The notes beneath the pieces were generated by a model. The model saw only the letters and a list, made by a program, of their open reading frames with translations. It had not been told where the DNA came from and did not search any database. A DNA stretch of 64,000 nt from positions 62,001 to 126,000 of the forward strand of contig NZ_PKUU01000011.1 in NCBI RefSeq assembly GCF_002899675.1. The letters are read 5' to 3'. Origin of the DNA: Clostridium sp. chh4-2 (GTDB taxonomy: Bacteria > Bacillota > Clostridia > Lachnospirales > Lachnospiraceae). How positions within the stretch are numbered: the stretch's first letter is position 1; every line of letters starts with the position of its first letter. The position numbers were made by a program, and so were the translations under genes. Of the stretch, positions 33,556-42,400 are shown piece by piece.

Positions 33556-35124
33556 TTATTTTGCCTGATAAGCTTCATCCAGGGCTTTTGTCAGTTCCAC
33601 TCCGCCTCTGGAGTTCCACTCTTCCACGAAGTCTTCAAATCCGCCGTCGATCGGTGTTTCGCCTACGATCATTTCGATATATCTGGTATTTGTGATTTCT
33701 CTCAGTTTTGGATAAATTTCATTTAATTCATCAATGAAGATACCGTCAACCGGGCTTCCGTAGCAGATGGTATGTGAATAATCAAATGCGTCAAACAGTT
33801 CCGGTGAAGAATGATCGAATAATACGGTATTACCAATGAAGAATTTATTTAAATCCAGGTCATTTGTCTCTTTGTCATCAATCAGTCTGACTAACTTATC
33901 GCCTTCCCATTTGTAGTGCTCACCTTCCACACCATACTGTGCGAAGCGGTTTCCTTCTTCTGACATCAGGTAATCAATCAGTCTTAAACATGCGTCAATA
34001 TTCTTGGAATCTTTTGATACAAATGTTCTTAACCAGCCTCTTTCACTTGCCATACGGATACCTACAGGGTTGTCGCTTCCGCCTTTCAGTACAGGGCCGT
34101 ATACATGCTCGCCGTTTGGATTGCTCTGGATAAACGGCTCATAGTAGTTTGACCAGTTGTTCTTATCAAAAATATGTATTTTAGTAACGCCTGCGCCATA
34201 GATACCGGATTTTACTTTCTGCTGCCATCTCTTAGGATCATCCGTTACGAATTCAGGATCGATTAAACCGTCTTTGTACATCTTGTTTAAGAATACTAAT
34301 GCATCTTTCATTCCAGGATCAACAGAGCCGTTTACAACGTGGCCGTCTTTTAACATCCAGTAGTTAGGAAGTGCACCATAAGCGCCAAAAATGTGGTCGA
34401 ACCATGTGGTATCCACGTTCTGATATCCGCCAAAAGCAAAGGTATCGTCTACGCCGTTTCCATCAGGGTCTTGTTTTGCAACTGCTTTTGCAACTTCATA
34501 ATATTCGTCTAATGTGGTAGGAACTTCCAGACCGAATTTATCCAGCCAGTCTTTTCTGTAAGCGATGATGGATAATGGGTTCGGATTCTTGATACCGATC
34601 GAGTAGATATTTCCATCCGTATATCTCATGGTATCCCATGTAGCTTCATCACGGCCGTTTTTAATGTTTGGATAGTTATCCCAGTATTCATTTAATGGAA
34701 GAAGAATGCCGGAAGACAGTAACTGGCTCTCCATGGTTTCTGTCTCACACTGAATGATGTCAGGGCGGTCGCCGGAAGCCAGAAGGATATTTAATTTGTT
34801 ATCCAGATCTTTTGTAGGAACCTGAATGATCTCTAATTCTGTATTGGTTGCTTCTTCAATCATCTTCTTCGCATAAGAACCGTCTACAATGTTCTTATTA
34901 GTTAAGAAGAGTTTCAGATGAGCCGGAGCCTCTTTCTCACCGGAAGCCTGTGTATCACCAGCCGCTGCCGTCGTATCTCCTGCTGCCGTAGTTGCCGCTT
35001 TGCTTTCAGCCGCCGATGAAGCAGTCCCCTCTGTCTTCTTCGCGCCGCAGCCAGCTAATGAACCTGCCAGCAAACATACTGACATAACCCCTGCTGCCAT
35101 CCTCAATAGTTTTTGCTTTCTCAT
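33556..35124 (-). CDS. extracellular oligosaccharide-binding lipoprotein (LplA-like)
   Basis: 522 aa. Signal peptide with lipobox LAGC near residue 26, a Thr/Ala/Ser-rich tether, then a cluster-1 solute-binding fold of the large LplA type (DIIQCETETMESQLLSSGI, GNIYSIGIKNPNPLSIIAYR). It delivers the oligosaccharide substrate to the two permeases below it. First gene of the block with a good sigma-A promoter and AAGGAGG ribosome site. The ligand is inferred from the sulfatase and GH88 genes downstream. Confidence 0.93.
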   Translation of the reverse strand: MRKQKLLRMAAGVMSVCLLAGSLAGCGAKKTEGTASSAAESKAATTAAGDTTAAAGDTQASGEKEAPAHLKLFLTNKNIVDGSYAKKMIEEATNTELEIIQVPTKDLDNKLNILLASGDRPDIIQCETETMESQLLSSGILLPLNEYWDNYPNIKNGRDEATWDTMRYTDGNIYSIGIKNPNPLSIIAYRKDWLDKFGLEVPTTLDEYYEVAKAVAKQDPDGNGVDDTFAFGGYQNVDTTWFDHIFGAYGALPNYWMLKDGHVVNGSVDPGMKDALVFLNKMYKDGLIDPEFVTDDPKRWQQKVKSGIYGAGVTKIHIFDKNNWSNYYEPFIQSNPNGEHVYGPVLKGGSDNPVGIRMASERGWLRTFVSKDSKNIDACLRLIDYLMSEEGNRFAQYGVEGEHYKWEGDKLVRLIDDKETNDLDLNKFFIGNTVLFDHSSPELFDAFDYSHTICYGSPVDGIFIDELNEIYPKLREITNTRYIEMIVGETPIDGGFEDFVEEWNSRGGVELTKALDEAYQAK

Positions 35125-35180
35125 AAAATAAATCCTCCTTTGTGCACATTTTATATTTTCGTGTGCTTTCTTGTATTTCT

Positions 35181-35209
35181 ATGATATAATTTCATTATGA
35201 AAATTTCAA
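35181..35209 (-). promoter_or_regulatory. promoter of the oligosaccharide uptake block
   Basis: Minus strand TTGAAA (35204-35209), 17-nt spacer, TATCAT (35181-35186). The spacer and flanks contain the near-palindrome TTTCATAATGAAA, a possible operator. Start codon about 57 nt downstream. Confidence 0.65.
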
Positions 35210-35315
35210 CCCACGATTTATAATATTATTATCTTTTATTCATATTTTACAATTGCAATCTGCGTTTTTTAATATAATATGGCTTTTTAAATATGTTTAT
35301 TTTCGCATTTTATTG

Positions 35316-35321
35316 TATAAT
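35316..35321 (+). promoter_or_regulatory. -10 element for the ROK kinase gene
   Basis: TATAAT in a very AT-rich stretch, 43 nt before the ATG. The -35 is poor (TGTTTA at 16 nt spacing), so this may need an activator or only be a partial promoter. Confidence 0.4.
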
Positions 35322-35363
35322 ATGTATATTATTTTTACTCAAAAGCAGAAAAGGAGCATAATA

Positions 35364-36257
35364 ATGAACAAATTATTCGGTACCATAGACATTGGCGGCA
35401 CAAAAATCATGGCAGGCATTACAGATGAAAAAGGGGACATTAAAAGCTATGAAAAATTCCCCACACTGGAATTACAGGTTTCCGACACCATGGATAAAAT
35501 TATAAATTGCCTGAACAGGCAGCGCGCGGATCTTTCCATCTCCCTTTCACAGCTCTCCGGCATCGGCGTCGTATGCGCAGGCCCGGTGGATGCGGTAAAA
35601 GGCACCATCGAAAATCCTTATACCCTTCCCGGCTGGGATCACTATCCTTTAGTTCAGGTGTTAGAAGACCGTTCCGGCCTTCCCGTAAAACTGGAAAATG
35701 ATGTGAACGGCGCTTTATTAGGAGAAGTTGTATTAAAAGGCCTTACAGAAAAACGCGTTTTAATGATCGCCTTCGGAACCGGAATCGGCGCAGCATTCCA
35801 GGCCGGCGGCCGTCTCTACCGGGCCGGACAGGGCTTCCACCCCGAACTTGGCCACATCATCGTTTCCGGCGAAGGCGATACCTGCTACTGCGGCCACAAG
35901 GGCTGCTTTGAAAGCCTGTGGTCCGGCACCGCCCTTCACAAACGCGCAAAAGATATGGGATTTTCAGATTTTAATGATTTATTCGCTCAGTGGAATTCCG
36001 GAGATGAGAAAGCCGGACTCTTTATTAAGAAGATACAGACAGAATTACAAACCGCCGTATGGAACCTGGGAATCATCTTTAAACCCGAAGCCATAATCTT
36101 AGGCGGAGGAATCATGTCGACTTATTTTCCTTTTGCAAGTAATTCACTGCAGGAGGACATGAGGGACAATGATGATTTCGTACCTCCCTATCAGATTCTC
36201 CAGGCGGACCCGGAACATAATCCGGCTTTAATTGGGGCTATGAAATTATTTTTCTAA
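35364..36257 (+). CDS. ROK-family sugar kinase
   Basis: 297 aa from the ATG after AAGGAG at 35351; upstream in-frame codons are AT-rich and lack a ribosome site. ATP-binding DIGGTKIMAGI at the N terminus, FGTGIGAAFQAGG, and the ROK zinc motif HPELGHIIVSGEGDTCYCGH with the cysteines and GCFES. No HTH is present, so it is a kinase rather than a repressor; glucose, N-acetylhexosamine or N-acetylmannosamine are possible substrates. Divergent from the uptake block, whose amino-sugar product it could phosphorylate. Confidence 0.9.
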   Translation: MNKLFGTIDIGGTKIMAGITDEKGDIKSYEKFPTLELQVSDTMDKIINCLNRQRADLSISLSQLSGIGVVCAGPVDAVKGTIENPYTLPGWDHYPLVQVLEDRSGLPVKLENDVNGALLGEVVLKGLTEKRVLMIAFGTGIGAAFQAGGRLYRAGQGFHPELGHIIVSGEGDTCYCGHKGCFESLWSGTALHKRAKDMGFSDFNDLFAQWNSGDEKAGLFIKKIQTELQTAVWNLGIIFKPEAIILGGGIMSTYFPFASNSLQEDMRDNDDFVPPYQILQADPEHNPALIGAMKLFF

Positions 36258-36267
36258 AGAAGGATTT

Positions 36268-36315
36268 ATGAGACAGGTAAGGACTGATTTCCGGATCAGT
36301 TTTTACCTGTCTCAT
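36268..36315 (+). terminator. terminator of the ROK kinase gene
   Basis: Long hairpin: ATGAGACAGGTAA (36268-36280) pairs with 36303-36315, continued by two G-U pairs and ACTGAT/ATCAGT around a 6-nt loop, followed by TTTCCTTT on the plus strand. Confidence 0.85.
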
Positions 36316-36420
36316 TTTCCTTTACGAGTCTTAGTACCACTTCAGCCGAACGTCCAAATCATATTCCCATCGGATCTTCCCCGCCCCAACCATTTTATCA
36401 GCATTCCTGGCGTTCCCTGC

Positions 36421-36726
36421 TCAAAAACGCATAATCCATCTGCATTCATCTTTAAAAAATACCAGTTTCACGTCCCGCCTGATGCCTTCAAAGCAGACCG
36501 TACAATCATATTCCACTGATGCAATTCCGTTATATCGTTTCTCTTCCATATAATTAACATGGATCTCATCGATTTTCTCAACCCGGCCTTCGGACTGAAA
36601 TTTTATCATCATAGGCATAGACCTTCCTGTACTGGTAAACCAGCATTTACAGGCAATCTCGATCTGGCGGCCTCTGACCGGACCACTGTCCGCCTCTTTA
36701 GTGTTCACACCTATTCCAAATGCCAT
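36421..36726 (-). CDS. small protein downstream of dinB
   Basis: 101 aa with a good GGGAGG site, 15 bp after dinB, so probably in the SOS transcript. It is cysteine-containing and strand-rich (IEIACKCWFTSTGRSMPMMI, VEYDCTVCFEGIRRDV, LVFFKDECRWIMRF). No family firmly recognised; similar small genes follow dinB in related clostridia in my memory. A role as accessory factor of the polymerase is only a guess from position. Confidence 0.6.
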   Translation of the reverse strand: MAFGIGVNTKEADSGPVRGRQIEIACKCWFTSTGRSMPMMIKFQSEGRVEKIDEIHVNYMEEKRYNGIASVEYDCTVCFEGIRRDVKLVFFKDECRWIMRF

Positions 36727-36741
36727 AATCCACGCCTCCCG

Positions 36742-37983
36742 CTAAGCAGTTCCGCGGAATGACCTTGGAATTCCGCCTTCCATATGGTCAATTCCCCCGG
36801 TCAGAAAGACCGACCGCTTCACCGCGTCCATGCCAAAACGCCTGCGTATCCGGTCTATGGTTTCATCCATCATTTCCATCTTCTCATACTCCATATCATC
36901 AAACATGGAAATCTGCCTGAATCCATCCGCATCCTGCAGCCGCCCCGTATGGATGCCCAGATGCCTCACCGCTCTGCCGTCCCACAGTTCATCAAACAAC
37001 CGGCAGGCCGCTTTGTGAATCTCCATGGTTATATTGGTAGCTGTTTTAAGTATCATCTGATGGGATTCATAATGAAAGTCACAGTCCTTAATCCCCACCG
37101 CCACAACTTCCGCTTTCACTCCCGCTTCCCTCAGGCGGCTTGCCACCGTCTCGGAAAGAGCTAAGAGCACCAATTTAGCCGTCCCTCTGTCTGAAACATC
37201 AAATGCAATTGTCGTGGAGTTCCCATACCCTTTATTGGGCGGCGGCTCCGTCTCCACCACAGACAAATCGATTCCATTGGCAAAGGCCCATATCACTTCC
37301 CCATGTTTTTTCAAATGCTGCCGCAGCAGATGGGGATCTGTCTTAGCCAGATCTCCAATGGTCCTGATTCCCATGGACAACAGCTTTTTCGCAGTCGCCC
37401 TTCCCACGAAAAATAATTCCGAAACGGGAAGAGGCCACATCTTCTGCTCTATCTCGTCCGAAAATAATGTATGAACCCGGTCCGGCTTTCGAAAATCAGA
37501 GGCCATCTTGGCCAGAATCTTATTATCCGATATTCCGATATTAACCGTAAATCCCAGCTCTCTCTTAATCTCTTCCCGCATTGTCTCCGCGGCGCCTTTA
37601 GCATCTCCCCAAAGCCCTTCTGTCCCCGTCATGTCCACAAATGCCTCGTCAATGCTGTACTGCTCCACATCCGGCGAATACTTAGACAGAATCTCGACAA
37701 AAGCCTTTGACGACTTCTCATATAAGCAGTAATTGGGAGGAACCAAAACCAGTTCCTTACACTTCTGCTTCGCTTCCCAGATTGCCTCTCCTGTTTTAAT
37801 TCCGTACTTTTTAGCGGGTATGGACTTTGCCAGGATAATTCCCCGGCGCAGAGCGAGATCACCGCCTACGGCAGAAGGAATCTCCCTGAGATCCAGGCCG
37901 CTTCCTTCATGCCACAGGCGGTAAACCGCTTCCCATGATAAATATGCTGAATTTACATCGATATGAAATATTCTGCGCTCCAT
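36742..37983 (-). CDS. dinB: Y-family DNA polymerase IV
   Basis: 413 aa. Catalytic motifs FHIDVNSAYLSWEAVYR and YSIDEAFVDMTG are present, followed by the helix-hairpin-helix region (FVGRATAKKLLSMGIRTIGD) and a little-finger domain. A sliding-clamp motif QISMFDD lies near residue 367. It does error-prone translesion synthesis. A LexA box sits 33-46 nt upstream of the ATG, so it is probably SOS-induced. AAAGGAG precedes the start. Confidence 0.93.
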   Translation of the reverse strand: MERRIFHIDVNSAYLSWEAVYRLWHEGSGLDLREIPSAVGGDLALRRGIILAKSIPAKKYGIKTGEAIWEAKQKCKELVLVPPNYCLYEKSSKAFVEILSKYSPDVEQYSIDEAFVDMTGTEGLWGDAKGAAETMREEIKRELGFTVNIGISDNKILAKMASDFRKPDRVHTLFSDEIEQKMWPLPVSELFFVGRATAKKLLSMGIRTIGDLAKTDPHLLRQHLKKHGEVIWAFANGIDLSVVETEPPPNKGYGNSTTIAFDVSDRGTAKLVLLALSETVASRLREAGVKAEVVAVGIKDCDFHYESHQMILKTATNITMEIHKAACRLFDELWDGRAVRHLGIHTGRLQDADGFRQISMFDDMEYEKMEMMDETIDRIRRRFGMDAVKRSVFLTGGIDHMEGGIPRSFRGTA

Positions 37984-38015
37984 CCGTTACCAACTCCTTT
38001 CCACTTAACCTTACC

Positions 38016-38029
38016 AGAACGTATGTTCT
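38016..38029 (-). promoter_or_regulatory. LexA (SOS) box of dinB
   Basis: AGAACGTATGTTCT fits the Gram-positive SOS box core GAAC-N4-GTTC exactly and sits just upstream of the dinB start. Confidence 0.8.
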
Positions 38030-38113
38030 ATTTCAAGTGGATGTTATTGGTAAAATCCCCTTCCGGCTTTTCTCTGTCTTTCCCTCCTTTCCTGATTCTC
38101 CAGTCTTCTCAGA

Positions 38114-38656
38114 CTATTTCATCGGTTCCTGGTATTCTCCAGTTTCCGTCTCATATGTCCAGTCGTTAATACCGCCAAAATCATAAACATTCTTATATCC
38201 CATAGCCACCAGTTTATCAGATGCGTCCTTACTCCTGATACCGGTTCTGCAATGAATTAATAAAACTGCGTCCTTATCAGGAAGCGCTTCCGGCTGTTCC
38301 TCTTTAATGGATTCGTTGGGAACTAAAATTGCTCCCGGAATGTGTTTTGCCGCATATTCATCCGCTCTTCGCACATCCACTACAGTCACGCCGCCTTCAT
38401 CCATCATCTTTTTCGCTTCCTCCGCGGTGATCTTGTGATATGCCGCTTCCATGTTTTCCTCTGCCATGCTTTCCTCCGCCATACTTCCTTCTGCCATATT
38501 TTTTCCTGTCATATTATCTTCTGCCATACTCTCTTTTGATAAACTGCTCTCCTTAACAGATGCCTCAACAGTATCCTTTTTTTGTCCCGACGCACATCCT
38601 GCCAAAGATACAGCAGCAGCAATTCCAACACATAACATCAATATTTTCTTATTCAT
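38114..38656 (-). CDS. rhodanese-domain lipoprotein with Met-rich linker
   Basis: 180 aa. Signal peptide with lipobox SLAGC (cysteine near 21), then a linker of repeated five-residue units of the type MAEES/MAEEN (about residues 45-70), then a single rhodanese domain with the active-site loop HCRTGIRS. It is probably anchored on the outer face of the membrane and handles sulfur or redox-active thiols. The repeated methionines may bind copper or simply be spacer. It has its own promoter with an overlapping dyad, suggesting metal or redox control. Confidence 0.85.
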   Translation of the reverse strand: MNKKILMLCVGIAAAVSLAGCASGQKKDTVEASVKESSLSKESMAEDNMTGKNMAEGSMAEESMAEENMEAAYHKITAEEAKKMMDEGGVTVVDVRRADEYAAKHIPGAILVPNESIKEEQPEALPDKDAVLLIHCRTGIRSKDASDKLVAMGYKNVYDFGGINDWTYETETGEYQEPMK

Positions 38657-38686
38657 AGGTACACGCTCCTTAACTGAATTGTTTTT

Positions 38687-38734
38687 AGTTACAGTTTATA
38701 CTGTAACTTTACAATATACAGTTTGTTTTGTCAA
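38687..38734 (-). promoter_or_regulatory. promoter and dyad operator of the rhodanese lipoprotein gene
   Basis: Minus strand TTGACA (38729-38734), 17-nt spacer, TAAAGT (38706-38711). An inverted repeat AGTTACAG-N6-CTGTAACT (38687-38708) overlaps the -10 and start region, and a further ACTGTA half-site lies in the spacer. TACA/TGTA half-sites recall BlaI/CopY-type operators; the regulator is not in view. Confidence 0.65.
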
Positions 38735-38789
38735 CTATTTTATTTAATATCTGAATTTTTGTGGGGAATCATCGCGTTAGAGCAGCCTT

Positions 38790-39380
38790 TTATAAGAATG
38801 ACAGCGTCTGCTGTTCATATTCCGCCCGCTTAGATAAAAGCGCCGGTTTTTGACGCAGAATCTCCTCCGTCTTCCCGTCCTCCATCACCCAGTCTTCCAA
38901 CTCCTTTGGCTCAAGAATCAACGGCATCCGGTCATGCGTGGACTTCATCGATTCATTGGCCTCTGTTGTAAGAATCACAAAGCGGTCCCCGTCTTCAAAC
39001 CGGTTATAAAATCCCGCCAGAAACAGAACCGGGCTGTCATTTCTATAAAAAGTAATCTTTTCCTTATTCTTATTCCACTCATAAAACCAGGTGCAGGGAA
39101 CTACGATTCTCCGGCGGCGCACCCCTTCCCCGAACATCCGTTTTTCCAGCACAGTCTCACTTCTGGCATTAAATATCACACCCTTATTCTGAATCCCGGG
39201 CAGACCCCACTTCTGCCATGCGGCTTCTAAATCAGCCCCGTTTCCTTTTAACACAGGAGCCAGATCAGTTGGGTGAACATCTCTTCCCATCTTTTCTCTC
39301 TGAAGGCGGTCATCGATCTGACGGACTAATTTTTTAATCTCCCTGGCCGTTTCATCATCAATATAATATCTGCCGCACAT
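38790..39380 (-). CDS. SRAP-family protein (YedK/HMCES-like)
   Basis: 196 aa. Cys2 (MCGRYY) would be exposed after Met removal and crosslinks to abasic DNA in this family; the other conserved residues are visible in NARSETV, TWFYEWNK and STHDRMPLIL. It shields abasic sites in single-stranded DNA. Its start is 21 bp after the surface-protein gene, but function fits better with the nearby SOS gene dinB. I see no LexA box directly in front of it. Confidence 0.92.
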   Translation of the reverse strand: MCGRYYIDDETAREIKKLVRQIDDRLQREKMGRDVHPTDLAPVLKGNGADLEAAWQKWGLPGIQNKGVIFNARSETVLEKRMFGEGVRRRRIVVPCTWFYEWNKNKEKITFYRNDSPVLFLAGFYNRFEDGDRFVILTTEANESMKSTHDRMPLILEPKELEDWVMEDGKTEEILRQKPALLSKRAEYEQQTLSFL

Positions 39381-39401
39381 AAAATACCCCTTCCTTTCAC
39401 G

Positions 39402-42400
39402 TTAAAATCCGGTGTTATGGCAAACGCCGTTCTGATCCATATAGTAGGTTTTGCCTTCCCATACGGTTGAGGTTCTCTCCATTTTTCCATCCGGGTTCAT
39501 GTAATACCACAGCCCGTCAACCTCATTCCATTGGCCCCTCAACATTTTTCCATTGGTTCCTATGTAATACCAGCCGCCTTGATTCCATACCCATCTATTT
39601 GTAGCGGCAATGTTATCTTGTCCAATATAGTAATCCTCATACCAGCCATCTTTTACCAGCTCTTTTGGTCCGGTGAATACCAGCTCGCCGTTTATTACTG
39701 AGAAATTGCAGGAAATATCATCCTTTTCCTCAGATATCATTCCTTTTGCATCAAAATAGTACCATTTACCATCCTTTTTCGCCCACTGCCCCTGAGCCAT
39801 AGCGCCGTTATCAGTAAGGAGATATCTGCGTTTTTCCTGTTCCATCCAGGAATTGCTGAGCATTCTGCCGCTATTTTGAAGCCAAAACCACCGTTCCCTA
39901 TATGGAACCCATTTATTTTTAAGCATCATACCATGATTATTATAATAATACCAGCTGCCGTCTCTCAGAATCCAAAAGGTTGTCATATCATTTTCCGAAT
40001 CAGAAAAATCAGGTTTAACAGAAGTTTCCTTATCTTCAGACGGAGTTGCCGTATCGGGCCGCTGTTCAAAAATATCGTCTTCCGTATCAAATAAACAGTC
40101 CTGTCCTGCCCACACCTTCAGCCCATCACTTTCTTTTCTATAATAGTCGTCTTCTGTACCAAATTCAAGGTCATCTCCCGGAAAGATCTCTCTTCCACTC
40201 TCATCCACAAAAAAATCGTCCTCCGTCCCATACTCTCCATCCTCACCTGCATTGATCTTTACATCGCCCCTGCTGCCCGGAATAAAATCATAACCGTCGA
40301 AATAATGATTGTCGTCTTCCGTACCGTACTTGTCATCTGCGCCCGGCCGGACATTGGTATGGATTCCGTCTTCTTTAAATTTTACCTGATAACAGGCGTA
40401 TGCCGCCGTATTATCAGCTGTGTCATATATCTTATGTTCCGTTATCTCCCGGCTTTTCTGCGGAATAGGATCTCCTTTATAAATCATATCAGGTTCTGCT
40501 TTCTCTTCATACCATCCGTAAAATTCAAAATCTTCCGGGGACCGGTCAGGAACCGGAAGTTTCCCATATTCAGTCCCATATATAATCTCTTTTTCTGAAA
40601 TGTTCCCTTTTCCGCTTCCATATTCAAAATCAACCCGGTACGTATTGGGAATCCAATGAGCAAAACAGCTGATATTCTGAGCCGGGCATCTGCCCTCTGA
40701 CGTTATCTCCCATCCCTTCCCATCTTTTTCTGAAAACCACCCCTGAAATGTATATCCCTTTCTCTGAAACTGGGGAAGCTCACCGAACCTGTCATAATAA
40801 CGGCTGTTTTTTACAATCCTTTCTCCTCCGTCAAAACACGGATCATAGATAACCGTATATTCTTCCCGGGCATAGGCGGCATACAGGGTCACATCCTGAG
40901 GAAGCATCGGGCTGTCTTTCGATATTTTATCGCCCTGTCCGCCCGGTTCCGTGTAAAATCCTTCAAACTTTAACCCGGGCAAATGGCCAAATGTCTCAAG
41001 TGCATCTGATAACTGATGGTCCGCTTCTCCATAGGCAAGCGCTGTCCCTGCTCCATTATCGCAAAATTCGACAATGAATTCTTCCTTTCCGTTAACATAT
41101 TCCGGCGCTCCGTTCTGGGCGAATCCGTCTGCATTGCAGACCAGAGTAACCCGGTATGTATTGGGTGTCCAAATGGAATACAGATCCATCTGTCCTGCTT
41201 CATAAAACGGCATGGGATCATTCTTTTCATAAGTTATTCCCTTATTTTCCGGTGATGTATTCCATCCGCTAAACGTATACCCCGGACGCTTTGGCTCCGG
41301 CATTTCGCCGATGGGTTCATTATAATATCCTTGAACCACACTGCTTTCGTTCATATCTCCATTGGGATTGAGATGCAATTCCATGGGTCTTCCCTTCCAG
41401 TTGGCATATAGATTGACCGTGGAATCGTGTGTGGAAGATAGTTTTTTTATCTGTGAACCGGCCATATAAATACTGCCGGAACCGTCCTTATTGGTGCTCC
41501 AATTGGCCAGATTATATTTGAATGCATCCGGCTCTGTCTTTTCGTACACTTCCCGGGCCTTTTGTTCTGATTCCGTATAGGCTGTTTCAGAATAGAGATG
41601 ATGGGAACGGCTTATTTCCGTATCATCTTTCAGGGCATATTTTACATAATAAGCGTTTTCCTGCCAATATGCATAATAAGTTGTATTCATTGCCGGCATT
41701 TTCTCCCCGGCGGATATCCGAGTTCCCGTTCCATTTTTTCCGGTAAACCATCCCATAAACCGATATCCGGGGCGCTCCGGCTCCGGCATTTCGCCGATTG
41801 GATCATAGTAATGTTTGGTTACCATTTTGGATGTTCCGTCTTTATAGTCTTCATCATAGATGAGATCATAATTAATCGGCACATAGTGAGGATAAATCAT
41901 TTTATCCTCTGCCCACAGACTGCTTCTGCTGGTTACCCTTGTTCCCTTTCCGTTTGGCTGTGTATAAAGCCCCACATAGGTCAGACCCGGCAGATTTTTA
42001 TAGCTGTCCATCTTTACCGCAATCTCTTCATATCGGGAATGCGAGCCTATTGTCAATTGATTCCCAAAATTATCATCACTGTAGGTATAGTCAATGCACA
42101 TGCTTTCTTTTTGATGTTCCGGGGCTCCGTTATTTAAAATATCTGCAATTGTATCATCTGCAAAAGTAACCTTATATTGATTCGGCTCCCAAACCTCATA
42201 TAAATTTTTACTATTATAAAAAAGAATCTGATCTCCGGTCTGATATCTGCGGCCTTCCTCCGGCCAGCTGTCAGACCAATACAAAAAAGTATACCCCATC
42301 CGCGTGCGTTCCGGTAAATTCATGGGTTCATAATAATATCCCGTGCAGGTCACGTCTGGGTTTAAAGAGTAGATCTTATGCAAATGAATGGATACCTTAA

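Noticed and set aside
36268-36519. 83-aa ORF after the ROK kinase
   Set aside because: Its ATG lies in the terminator stem and it overlaps the 101-aa gene on the other strand.
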